Source: Nannocystis sp.
Lineage (GTDB): Bacteria > Myxococcota_A > Polyangia > Nannocystales > Nannocystaceae
Assembly: GCA_016712315.1 (NCBI GenBank)
Contig: JADJRG010000013.1
Location: forward strand, 1,958,001-2,022,000
DNA: 64,000 nucleotides
Direction of reading: 5' to 3'
Shown: positions 27,608 to 35,449 of the stretch, piece by piece
Layout: every line of letters starts with the position of its first letter
Position numbering within the stretch: position 1 is the stretch's first letter
The notes under the pieces: model-generated
Seen by the model: only the letters and a program-made list of their open reading frames with translations
Databases searched by the model: none
Told to the model about the DNA's origin: nothing
Program-made: the position numbers and the translations under genes

Positions 27608-28279
27608 TCACGAGATCCCGAGGGTGCGCGCGGTCGGGGAGGTCTCGACCGTGGCGGGGTCCGGCATGGTGCCGAGCACACGATCTCCGAGGTGCATGGT
27701 GACGCCCATCCAGTAGCGCTCGTTCTTAAAGTGGTGGAGGCGGTGGTAGCGCCAGATCCGGCGGTAGAGGGCGCTCTTGGGGCGGTAGTTGGTGTGGGTG
27801 AGGTAATGGATCCACTCGTAGGTGAGCGCCATCGTCAGGGTGGCGAGCATGGCGGTGGCGAAGAGCTGGACGGTGGGGGTGACGAGCCACCAGCCGAGGG
27901 CGGTGACGACGAGGCCGACGAGGCCGATGCGCTTGGGGATGAAGATCAGGTCGAGCTGCCACGGGGCGCGGTGGTGGGCGCGGTGCGCCTGCGCTGCTTG
28001 CAGGTCGAGGGCGCGCCCGAAGAGGCTCCTGGGGCGGAAGTGGAGGATGTAGACGTGGATCAGCCACTCGATGAAGGGCTGCGCGGCGAGCACGACCAGC
28101 GGCAAGAGCAGATCCCAGCCGGTGAAGCCGCCGAGGGCGAGGCGGGCGGCGAGGGCGGCGATCACGAGGGTGAGGAGCGCCTGCGGGCTGGTGAAGCGCA
28201 GGAAGACGAGCGCGGCGGCGAACAGCGAGGGGGACTTGCCGCGGTGGGTGGGCTCTCGGTCGAGGCTCGGGGCGGTCAT
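27608..28279 (-). CDS. Fatty acid hydroxylase superfamily (di-iron membrane) protein
   Basis: The 223-residue membrane protein has four hydrophobic segments and the histidine clusters of the sterol desaturase/fatty acid hydroxylase family: HVYILH, HRAHHRAP, EWIHYLTHTNY and YHRLHHFKNERYWMGV. These would bind a di-iron centre on the cytoplasmic face and hydroxylate a lipid or carotenoid. It overlaps the upstream GntR gene by 4 bases, so the regulator is probably co-expressed with it and may control it. Confidence 0.85.
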   Translation of the reverse strand: MTAPSLDREPTHRGKSPSLFAAALVFLRFTSPQALLTLVIAALAARLALGGFTGWDLLLPLVVLAAQPFIEWLIHVYILHFRPRSLFGRALDLQAAQAHRAHHRAPWQLDLIFIPKRIGLVGLVVTALGWWLVTPTVQLFATAMLATLTMALTYEWIHYLTHTNYRPKSALYRRIWRYHRLHHFKNERYWMGVTMHLGDRVLGTMPDPATVETSPTARTLGIS

Positions 28280-29052
28280 GAGGCGTTCTCCTTGTCTTGC
28301 TCTTCGGCCAGGTCCCGAGGGCTAGACTCTTCGATCGCCGCGATCACCTGGAAGATCGCGCCGGAGCCCTTGTCGATGAGGGCGCGGGCGACGTGGGTCG
28401 CCGAGAGGTCGTCGCCGCGGCGGACCGCGTCGGCGATCGCGCGGTAGGAGGCGAGGTCGCGCAGCTCATCGCCCATGACCTCGACCAAGATCTCGCGGAG
28501 GTCGTCGTAGGTCTCGCGCAGGCTGTTGAAGGCGAGCTCGTAGGCGATGTTGTCGGCGCCGATGACCAAGAGGTCCCAAAACTCGAGCGCGAGCCCCTGG
28601 AGCGCGGGTAGGTCGGCGGCGGCGGCCTCCATCGCGGCGACTCGCTCGGCGAGGCGAGCGATCAGCGCCGGGGTCGCTCGGCGGGCGCAGAGGCGGGCGA
28701 TGTCCGGGGCGAGCGCGGCGCGCATCTCCATGGTCGAGCGCGCGACCTTGAGATCGATGGTGCCCTCGGCGGTGTAGAGGAGCTGCGCGAGCAGGTGCAG
28801 GCTGCCGGTGCGCTTGAAGTCGAGGACGTGGCTGCCGCCGCCGTGCTGGATCGTGATCAGGCCGGCCTGCGAGAGCCGCTTGAGGGCCTCGCGGACGGCG
28901 CCTCGGTTGACTTTGAGGGTCTCGCAGAGGACCCGCTCGGAGGGGAGGGCGGTGCCAGGGGCCATGCGGCCGCGGACGATCTCGGCGGAGAGTTGGTCAA
29001 ACACCGCGTCCGAGAGCGAGCGGCGGGAGATCGGTTTGAGGCTGATGACCAC
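28276..29052 (-). CDS. GntR-family regulator, FadR subfamily
   Basis: The 258-residue protein has an N-terminal winged helix (DAVFDQLSAEIVRGRMAPGTALPSER then VNRGAVREALKRLSQAGLI) and an all-helical FCD-type C-terminal domain that binds small acids or acyl-CoAs. The GTG start at 29052 lies 34 bases from a FadR-type palindrome, so autoregulation is likely. The 4-base overlap with the hydroxylase gene points to a lipid-responsive unit. The effector is unknown. Confidence 0.9.
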   Translation of the reverse strand: MVISLKPISRRSLSDAVFDQLSAEIVRGRMAPGTALPSERVLCETLKVNRGAVREALKRLSQAGLITIQHGGGSHVLDFKRTGSLHLLAQLLYTAEGTIDLKVARSTMEMRAALAPDIARLCARRATPALIARLAERVAAMEAAAADLPALQGLALEFWDLLVIGADNIAYELAFNSLRETYDDLREILVEVMGDELRDLASYRAIADAVRRGDDLSATHVARALIDKGSGAIFQVIAAIEESSPRDLAEEQDKENAS

Positions 29053-29085
29053 CCTTGAAGCCTGACTTCATCTCATCATCTGGTC

Positions 29086-29102
29086 AACTGGTATGACCAC
29101 TT
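29086..29102. promoter_or_regulatory. FadR-type operator upstream of the GntR gene
   Basis: The 17-base site AACTGGTATGACCACTT contains the perfect core TGGTnnnACCA (29089-29099) and is symmetric at all arm positions but one. It matches the TNGTNNNACNA consensus of FadR-subfamily GntR regulators. On the minus strand it overlaps TTGACC, a plausible -35, so binding would repress the regulator-hydroxylase unit. Confidence 0.65.
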
Positions 29103-29175
29103 AATGTCGCGCAAAAAAAAGAGAGGATGTGGCGATGCGCGGAAAGGCTCGCTGACCCAGTCTCTTATGAAAATG

Positions 29176-29910
29176 CTAGCGGTCGAAGCGCTGCCAGCGG
29201 CCGTCGATGAGGCGCTCGTGCGGCAGGAAGCGCGCCTTGTAGGCCATCGACGCGCAGTCGCGGATGTAGAAGCCGAGGTAGAGGTGGCGGAGCTGCCAGC
29301 GACGGCAGAGCTCGACCTGCGTGAGGATCGAGAACACGCCCGGAGAGATCGGCTCGTAGTCGGGGTCGAAGTAGAAGTACACGGCGGAGAGGGCGGTCGC
29401 GGCGCGGTCGACCAGGGCGACGCCGATGAGCTGGCCGTCGACGCGGTAGCGCAGCTCGAAGGTGTCGCAGCAGGTGTCGACGAGGAAGGCGCGGTATCCC
29501 TGCTCGTCCATCGGGGTGTCGTCGAGGGCGAGGCCTCGGCCGATCTTGTGGCGGTTATAGAGCGCGAGGCGCTCGTCGCTGAATTCCGGCGGGCCCGTCT
29601 CGACCTCGATCTCGGCGGCGCCGCGGGCGTAGGCGCGTCGCTGACCGCGACCGGGGGTGAAGGTCGCGACGTCGAGGCGGATCGGCTCGCAGGCGACGCA
29701 GCTGGCGCAGGCGGTCCGGTAGAGCAGCACGCCTTGGCGGCGGTCGCCGGCCTGCAAGCGGGCGTCAAACTCGGCCGGCGAGAGCCAACGCGTGGGCAAG
29801 CGCATCGGCAAGCGCGCCAGGGGCGCGGGCAAGTAGGGGCAGGGCATCGGCTCGTCGTGGACGAGCAGCTCCGGGGGCACCGCAGGGAGCAGGCGAGGGC
29901 GCAGACTCAC
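29176..29910 (-). CDS. bpt: Aspartate/glutamate leucyl-transferase (Bpt/Ate1 family)
   Basis: The 244-residue protein transfers an amino acid from aminoacyl-tRNA to N-terminal Asp/Glu, marking proteins for ClpAP (N-degron pathway). It has the N-terminal CPYLP segment, LYRTACASCVACEPIRLDV with its cysteine cluster, LYNRHKIGRG, and a C-terminal HLYLGFYIRDCASMAYKARF block typical of Bpt. The GTG start has a TATACT box ending 9 bases upstream. It is divergent from the hydrolase gene at 29954. Confidence 0.93.
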   Translation of the reverse strand: MSLRPRLLPAVPPELLVHDEPMPCPYLPAPLARLPMRLPTRWLSPAEFDARLQAGDRRQGVLLYRTACASCVACEPIRLDVATFTPGRGQRRAYARGAAEIEVETGPPEFSDERLALYNRHKIGRGLALDDTPMDEQGYRAFLVDTCCDTFELRYRVDGQLIGVALVDRAATALSAVYFYFDPDYEPISPGVFSILTQVELCRRWQLRHLYLGFYIRDCASMAYKARFLPHERLIDGRWQRFDR

Positions 29911-29941
29911 GAGCCGCTGAGTATACGACCGCCGACGCTGC

Positions 29942-29947
29942 TACGCT
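29942..29947 (+). promoter_or_regulatory. Extended -10 box for the MBL-fold gene
   Basis: TGCTACGCT (29939-29947) leaves exactly 6 bases before the GTG at 29954. It favours that start over the GTG at 29948 and predicts a leaderless mRNA. Confidence 0.5.
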
Positions 29948-29953
29948 GTGGCG

Positions 29954-30808
29954 GTGCCTCTTGAGGTGATCGAGGGGGTCGATCTTTTCGCGCTGCGGAC
30001 GCCGACGCTGCCGCCCGCGACGACCACGAACAGCGCGCTGGTGGGTCGACGTCGCTTCGTGGTGATCGAGCCGGCGACTCCGCACGCGGACGAGCAAGCG
30101 ACCCTCGACGCGGCGATCGCGGCGCGGATCGACGCCGGCGCCGAGGTGGTGGGCGTGGTCATCACGCACCACCACGGCGATCACGTCGGCTACGCGGCGG
30201 CGCTCCGCGATCGCCTCGGGGCGCCGCTCTTCGCCCACCCCGCGACGGCGGCGCGGGTGCCCTTCGCGGTCGACGCGGCGCTCGTCGACGGCGACGTGAT
30301 CGAGCTCGGTGATGGGGTCGCGCTCGCGGCGATCCATACGCCCGGTCACGCGCCCGGCCACTTGGTCTTGCACGAGCGCCAGAGCGACGTCGTCTACGCC
30401 GGAGATCTCGTCGCAGGTGTCGGCACGATCTTGGTCGATCCGTCGGATGACGGCGATATGGCGGCGTACCTCGCCTCGCTCGAGAAGATCGCCGCGCTCG
30501 CGCCGCGCCGGCTGATCCCCGCGCACGGGCCGGTGATCACGGAGCCTGCGGCGCACCTGCGGCGCACGTGGGAGCACCGGATGATGCGTGAAGAGCGGCT
30601 GCTCCACGCCCTGTCTCGTGGCCCCTTGGTCGACGACGCCCTGCTCGCCGCGGTCTACCACGATACACCGGCCGCGCTGTGGCCGCTCGCTCGCCTCGCG
30701 CTCGCGGCTCACCTGCAAAAGCTCCTCCGTGAGGGGCAGGTCGCCCGCGACGGGGACTCCCTCCGCCTGCGCAAGCGCGGACGCACCCGCGAGCAGGATC
30801 TCCGGTAA
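29954..30808 (+). CDS. Metallo-beta-lactamase-fold hydrolase (LACTB2-like)
   Basis: The 284-residue protein has the MBL metal motif THHHGDHVG, a second His in HTPGHAPGHLV, Asp in VYAGDLVAG and a late His in PAHGPVI. A C-terminal winged-helix-like tail (RMMREERLLHAL onward) resembles the LACTB2/BLACT_WH domain, whose members are single-strand RNA endonucleases or thioesterases. The substrate cannot be read from sequence. The start is set at the GTG after the promoter box. Confidence 0.86.
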   Translation: MPLEVIEGVDLFALRTPTLPPATTTNSALVGRRRFVVIEPATPHADEQATLDAAIAARIDAGAEVVGVVITHHHGDHVGYAAALRDRLGAPLFAHPATAARVPFAVDAALVDGDVIELGDGVALAAIHTPGHAPGHLVLHERQSDVVYAGDLVAGVGTILVDPSDDGDMAAYLASLEKIAALAPRRLIPAHGPVITEPAAHLRRTWEHRMMREERLLHALSRGPLVDDALLAAVYHDTPAALWPLARLALAAHLQKLLREGQVARDGDSLRLRKRGRTREQDLR

Positions 30809-30886
30809 ACGGCGCCTTCGCCGGCCTAAGAGCGTCGGCGCGCGCTGCTCCGCCATTTTGCTAGCGACATCAGGCGAGGCCGCGGC

Positions 30887-30892
30887 TACCAT
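30887..30892 (+). promoter_or_regulatory. -10-like box before the receiver gene
   Basis: TACCAT at 30887-30892 is preceded by GCGGC, as in the yhbY and glycosyltransferase boxes. It sits 6 bases before an ATG at 30899 that opens a 30-codon frame overlapping the start of the receiver gene. It may be the promoter of the receiver gene, with a 61-base leader. Confidence 0.35.
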
Positions 30893-30959
30893 CGCGGAAT
30901 GAATTCGGTCGAGGCTGCGCGACCGCGCGGTGAAGACCTGAAGCGCACGAGGAGCCTCC

Positions 30960-31343
30960 ATGTCTACGCCGCCCAAAGTCATCGTCGTTGACGACAATCT
31001 CCTGAGCGCCGACATGCTCTCGCGTCGCCTCCGCCGCAAGGGTTATGAGGTGCTCACCGCGTCCGATGGCGATGAGGCGATCGAGGTCGCTGAGCGCGAG
31101 ATCCCCGACCTGATCCTGATGGACATGAGCCTGCCCCGTAAGGACGGCTGGACCGCGACCAGGATCCTCAAACAAGGCGCTCGGACCAAGGGGATCCCGG
31201 TGATCGCGTTGACCGCCCACGCGATGTCCGGCGACCGCGAGAAGGCGCTCGAGGCGGGCTGTGACGACTACGACACGAAGCCCGTCGACCTGCGCCGCTT
31301 GCTCACGAAGATGTCCCGCTTCGTGCCAGAACCGACCCCGTAA
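30960..31343 (+). CDS. CheY-like single-domain response regulator
   Basis: The 127-residue receiver domain has all key residues: the acidic pair Asp11-Asp12, phosphoacceptor Asp55 (LILMDMSLP), Thr85 (ALTAHAM) and Lys107 (TKPV). There is no output domain. Proteins of this type relay phosphate or act by protein contact. An AGGAG ribosome-binding site lies at the correct distance. It is 111 bases upstream of the GGDEF-EAL gene on the same strand, which suggests a link to c-di-GMP signalling. Confidence 0.95.
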   Translation: MSTPPKVIVVDDNLLSADMLSRRLRRKGYEVLTASDGDEAIEVAEREIPDLILMDMSLPRKDGWTATRILKQGARTKGIPVIALTAHAMSGDREKALEAGCDDYDTKPVDLRRLLTKMSRFVPEPTP

Positions 31344-31454
31344 TTGTAGCGACGGGCCGACTCCCCACAGGTCGCCCGACGACCTCACCCCCAAGGAGCG
31401 ACGGCCATCGGAGAGTCTAGCCAAGAGCGATCGTTCGGCGCGACCACCTCCGAG

Positions 31455-34301
31455 GTGAGGGCGGAGGTCGACGCGCTCTGCGCCGCGATCCAAGGCCGTT
31501 ATGGCGCGGTGCCTGCGCTCTTCGTGCCCGCCCTCGCCGCTCCGCTGTCGCTCGCGCGCCGCTGGTCCGAGGCGCAAACGATCGACAAAGGTCTGCTGCT
31601 CGGCGCTTGTCTGGGGCACGCGCTGCTCGCCCTTCTCCATGTCGGCGGTCAGCGCCCATACGCGGTCGCGTGGCACCTGCGCGCGCTGGCGGAGGCCGCG
31701 ACAGGAGACGCGGAGCGCCACTTCGACGCCTGGGCGGAGGCGCTGGTGGAGGCGTTGGGGCAGCCGCGTAGCTCGGTCTCGGCGCAGCTCGCTCGCCTCA
31801 CGCTGATCCCCGAGGACGCGCCAGGGCGGGAGCGGCTGGCGATCTCGGCGCTGCTAGCGGCCAGCCTCGCGTGGAGCCGCGATCAGCACGATGAGGGCCT
31901 TCGCCGCTCGCTTCGGGCGCTGCTCGGGCCCGCGCGTTATTGCCAGTGGTCGGAGCTGATCACGATCTACGGCGCTTGGTCCGAGTGGCTGCGGTCGTTC
32001 TCCGCCGAGATCTCGCTGGACGCCGAGCCGCCGCTCGCCGCGGCGCTGGAGCGCTTGGTCGCGGCCAACCCGGCGCTGTCGCGGCTGCTCGACGCCGAGG
32101 CGAAGACGGCGGCGGCGGCGGGCGAAGCGGCGCGAGCTCGGCCGCGCAAGGTCGACGTCGACGCCGTCCACACCGGGATCTTGCAGGTCGACCTCGACGG
32201 CCGCGTGGTGCTCACCAACGCCGAGTCGCGGCGGATGTTCGGCCTCGAGATCGCGGAGCTGGGCGAGCCCGCGGACTTTCGACTGGCCGCGCTCGCGGGG
32301 CTGATCTTCCGCGAAGACGGGGGCCTGTGCCCGGTCGAGGAGTTCCCGGCGATGCGCTGCTTGGCGACCGCGGTCGCGCAGCCGCCGGTGACGCTGGGCG
32401 TCCATCGCCGCGACGGGACGACGCTGTGGGCGAGCTACTCAGCGCGTCCGCTGCTCGACCCGCAGAGCGGCGAGTTCTGCGGGGTCACCGTGACTATCGT
32501 CGACATCAGCGCGCGTAAGGAGGCCGAGGCGGCGCTGCAAGCGACCGAGGATCGCTACCGGGCGCTGATCGAGTCCTCGGACAGCATGATCTTCCTGTTT
32601 GACCCCGACGGCCGGGTGCTCGCGGCGAACGCCGCGGTGGGCGAGTACCTTCGGCGCCCGGTGAGCAGCCTGATCGGGCGGACGATCCACGAGCTGGTCG
32701 CCGACCGCTCGCTCGCCGACGCGTACTTCGCCCGCAACCAGAAGGTGCTCGAGGGCGGCGAGGGGATCCTGGTCGAGGAGATGATCGAGCTTGGCGCCGA
32801 GCTGCGGTGGCTGTCGACGCGGCTGCGGCCGATCGTCCGCGCCGACGGCGAGGTCTACGCGGTGCAGGCGGTGGTCCGCGACATCACCCAGCGGCGCACC
32901 GCGGAGATCGCCCTGCGCGAGCGCGAGGAGCAGTCGCGGCACGACGCCCTGCACGACCCGCTGACGCGGCTGCCGAACCGAGTGCTGCTGATGGACCGCC
33001 TCGCCGGCGAGGTGATCCACGCGCGCCGCCACGAGGGCTACCTCTTCGCGGTGCTCTGCCTCGACCTCGACCGCTTCAAGAACATCAACGACAGCCTCGG
33101 CCACGGCGTCGGCGACCAGCTCTTGATCGACCTCAGCCGCCGCCTCTACGAGTGCCTCGGCCCTGAGGATACGCTCGCGCGCACCGGCGGCGACGAGTTC
33201 GTGCTGCTGCTCAAGGACCTGCGCGAGCCGACCGACGCGCTCAAGGTCGCCGACCGCGTGCTCGCGCTGCTGAGCCAACCCGTGACGATCCACGGCCACG
33301 AGATCCACACGCCGACGAGCATCGGCGTGGCCTTCTGGTCGCCCAGCTGCGAGCGCGCGGAGGACATCCTGCGCGACGGCGATACGGCGATGTTCCGCGC
33401 GAAGAGCCGCGGCAAGAACCGCTATGAGATCTTCGACAAGGCGATGCACGCGGAGGCGCTGCAGCTGCTCGTGCTCGAGAACGACCTGCGGCGGGCGGTC
33501 GTGCACGGCGAGTTCCTCCTGTACTACCAGCCGGTCGTCGTGCTCGAGAGCGGCGAGCTCGCGGGCTTCGAGGCGCTGATCCGGTGGGTGCACCCGACCC
33601 GCGGGCTGGTGCTGCCGGGCGACTTCATCGCCTTCGCCGAGGAGACAGGGATCATCGTGCAGATCGGCGAGTGGGTGCTCCGCGAGGCTTGCCGACAGAT
33701 GCAGCGCTGGCAGGTGCTCTACCCGACGGAGCCGCGCCTGACGATCTCGGTGAACCTCTCCGGCAAGCAATTCGCGCAGCCAGGGCTGATCACGCGGGCG
33801 CTGCGGGACACCGCGCTCGACCCGGCGAGCCTGAAGCTCGAGATCACCGAGAGCGTGATCATGGAGGACCCGAAGGCGGCGAGCGAGCTGCTGCGCGAGC
33901 TGCAAGGCCAGCAGATCCAGTCGTACGTCGACGACTTCGGCACCGGCTACTCGTCGCTCAGCTACTTGCAGCGCTTCCCGACCTCGGCGGTCAAGATCGA
34001 TCGCTCCTTCGTCTCGAACATCGGGCCCCAAGGCGAGAATTCGGCGATCGTGCGGACGATCGTCAACCTCGCGCATAACCTCGGCATGAAGGTGATCGCC
34101 GAGGGCGTCGAGACCGAGGAGCAGCGCGCGCTCTTGGTCAGCATGGGCTGCGAGTTCGGCCAGGGCTACCTCTTCTCGACCCCGCTCGACCGCGAGAGCG
34201 CGGAGGCGTTGATCGTGCGTACGCACCTGCGCCGACGCCCGAGCGGGCGCCTGGAGCCCGAGCTCGCGGAGACCGCGGTGCCGCCGCTTGGGCGCGACTG
34301 A
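31455..34301 (+). CDS. PAS-PAS-GGDEF-EAL c-di-GMP signalling protein
   Basis: The 948-residue protein has an unrecognised helical N-terminal region (about 1-205), two PAS domains (about 222-345 and 357-480), a GGDEF domain with an intact GGDEF (578-582), and an EAL domain with EAL at 706-708. The other EAL residues are also present (VNLS, LEITES, DDFGTGYSS, KIDRSFV, EGVET, QGYLFS). Both synthase and phosphodiesterase sites look functional, so net activity must depend on input. There is no membrane segment, so it is cytoplasmic. The GTG start is the most upstream usable codon I found. Confidence 0.94.
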   Translation: MRAEVDALCAAIQGRYGAVPALFVPALAAPLSLARRWSEAQTIDKGLLLGACLGHALLALLHVGGQRPYAVAWHLRALAEAATGDAERHFDAWAEALVEALGQPRSSVSAQLARLTLIPEDAPGRERLAISALLAASLAWSRDQHDEGLRRSLRALLGPARYCQWSELITIYGAWSEWLRSFSAEISLDAEPPLAAALERLVAANPALSRLLDAEAKTAAAAGEAARARPRKVDVDAVHTGILQVDLDGRVVLTNAESRRMFGLEIAELGEPADFRLAALAGLIFREDGGLCPVEEFPAMRCLATAVAQPPVTLGVHRRDGTTLWASYSARPLLDPQSGEFCGVTVTIVDISARKEAEAALQATEDRYRALIESSDSMIFLFDPDGRVLAANAAVGEYLRRPVSSLIGRTIHELVADRSLADAYFARNQKVLEGGEGILVEEMIELGAELRWLSTRLRPIVRADGEVYAVQAVVRDITQRRTAEIALREREEQSRHDALHDPLTRLPNRVLLMDRLAGEVIHARRHEGYLFAVLCLDLDRFKNINDSLGHGVGDQLLIDLSRRLYECLGPEDTLARTGGDEFVLLLKDLREPTDALKVADRVLALLSQPVTIHGHEIHTPTSIGVAFWSPSCERAEDILRDGDTAMFRAKSRGKNRYEIFDKAMHAEALQLLVLENDLRRAVVHGEFLLYYQPVVVLESGELAGFEALIRWVHPTRGLVLPGDFIAFAEETGIIVQIGEWVLREACRQMQRWQVLYPTEPRLTISVNLSGKQFAQPGLITRALRDTALDPASLKLEITESVIMEDPKAASELLRELQGQQIQSYVDDFGTGYSSLSYLQRFPTSAVKIDRSFVSNIGPQGENSAIVRTIVNLAHNLGMKVIAEGVETEEQRALLVSMGCEFGQGYLFSTPLDRESAEALIVRTHLRRRPSGRLEPELAETAVPPLGRD

Positions 34302-34341
34302 TCGCGCGGCCGTCGGCGCGGCGGGTGGTAGGGCGCCTACG

Positions 34342-34370
34342 TTGACGCTACATGTGGCCGCTCGTAGCTG
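34342..34370 (+). promoter_or_regulatory. Candidate promoter of the beta-propeller gene
   Basis: TTGACG (34342-34347) and TAGCTG (34365-34370) are separated by 17 bases. The -35 is good and the -10 is weak. A 5-bp stem (34328-34332 with 34336-34340) lies just upstream. Confidence 0.35.
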
Positions 34371-34385
34371 AACGATTACATCGAC

Positions 34386-34398
34386 AAGGAGGTGATCC
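34386..34398 (+). promoter_or_regulatory. 13-base perfect complement of the 16S rRNA 3' tail
   Basis: AAGGAGGTGATCC is an exact full-length complement of the conserved bacterial 16S 3' end, far longer than a normal ribosome-binding site. It is not followed at normal spacing by a start codon. The next ATG is at 34412 and the probable start at 34445 has its own AAGGAG. It may be a ribosome standby site. Confidence 0.6.
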
Positions 34399-34444
34399 TT
34401 CAACAAGGTAGATGACGCGACCATCCTCGACCCAAGGAGACACG

Positions 34445-35422
34445 ATGCGTAGCCTCTCGATCCTCGCCGCCCTCGCCCTGACCTTCACCGCCCTGACCTT
34501 CACCGCCCTGCCGAACGCGATCGCCGACGGCGTCGGCGAGGTCGAAGAGATCCTGAGCCTGAACCCGGCCTTCGGGCAGTTTCCCGAGGGCGTCGCCGTC
34601 GATAAGAAGGGCAACGTCTTCGTGACGGTCGCGCCGACCGGCGAGGTCAAGAAGATCGACAAGAAGGGCGCCGTCTCGACCCACACGACCTTCGACACGA
34701 GCGGCGGCTTCTTGCTCGGCATGACGGTCGATAAGAGCGAGAACGTGTACGTCGCGCTGGCGTCGTTCAACCCGGCGACCGAGGGGATCCACAAGATCAC
34801 GCCCTCGGGGCAGGTGTCGCTGGTGGCCAACGTGCCGGGCTTCCCGAACGACCTGACGATCGATGACAAGGGGAAGAATTTGTACGTGACCGAGAGCATC
34901 AGCGGGTCGGTCTACAAGATCGAGCTGGCGAGCGGCGAGGCGGAGCTGTGGCTGCAAGACCCGCTGCTCGAGGGCGACCTCGAGGTGTCCCCGGTGCCCT
35001 TCCCGATCGGCGTCAACGGGATCGCGATGGACAAGGGCTCGCTGGTGCTCTCGAACAGCCAGCAGCCGCGCCTGCTGCGGGTCTCGATCAGCGGCAGCGG
35101 CGACCCGGGGGATCCGGAGGTGATCCTCGAGGACCCGATCTTGATGGGCGCGGACGGGGTGGCGCTGGACGTCAAACGCGACATCTACGTGGCGGTGAAC
35201 AAGCAGAACCTGCTGCTAAAGGTCAGCCCCGACGGCGCCGACGTGGACGTGCTGGCCGACGCGAGCGATGGCCTCGACTTCCCCGCGACGGTCGCGTTCG
35301 GCCAAGGCCCCGCGGGCAAGAAGAACCTCTTTGTGACGAACTTCGCGCTCTTCACCGGGGAGGCTGCGGCGCCAGGGCTGCTGCGCGTCGACGTCGGGGT
35401 GCCGGGTCGCGCGGTGCCGTGA
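34445..35422 (+). CDS. Secreted SMP-30/NHL-like beta-propeller protein
   Basis: The 325-residue protein has a signal peptide (MRSLSILAALALTFTALTFTALPNAIA) and about five repeats of the type PEGVAVDKKGNVFVT, GMTVDKSENVYVA, DLTIDDKGKNLYVT and GVALDVKRDIYVA, as in gluconolactonase-like or NHL propellers. It is probably periplasmic or secreted, with lactonase or binding activity unproven. The ATG at 34445 has a well placed AAGGAG, and an ATG at 34412 is in frame upstream. Confidence 0.85.
   Translation: MRSLSILAALALTFTALTFTALPNAIADGVGEVEEILSLNPAFGQFPEGVAVDKKGNVFVTVAPTGEVKKIDKKGAVSTHTTFDTSGGFLLGMTVDKSENVYVALASFNPATEGIHKITPSGQVSLVANVPGFPNDLTIDDKGKNLYVTESISGSVYKIELASGEAELWLQDPLLEGDLEVSPVPFPIGVNGIAMDKGSLVLSNSQQPRLLRVSISGSGDPGDPEVILEDPILMGADGVALDVKRDIYVAVNKQNLLLKVSPDGADVDVLADASDGLDFPATVAFGQGPAGKKNLFVTNFALFTGEAAAPGLLRVDVGVPGRAVP
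34475..34510 (+). repeat. 15-bp tandem duplication in the signal peptide
   Basis: GCCCTGACCTTCACC is repeated twice head to tail (34475-34489 and 34490-34504), followed by a partial third copy. It duplicates ALTFT in the hydrophobic core. Confidence 0.9.
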
Positions 35423-35449
35423 GCCGCTGGGGGTCCGCGAGGCCGCCGC

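Noticed and set aside
32439..34424. Minus-strand open frame of over 600 codons opposite the GGDEF-EAL gene
   Set aside because: The opposite strand encodes intact GGDEF and EAL domains. The minus frame is a mirror with biased composition.
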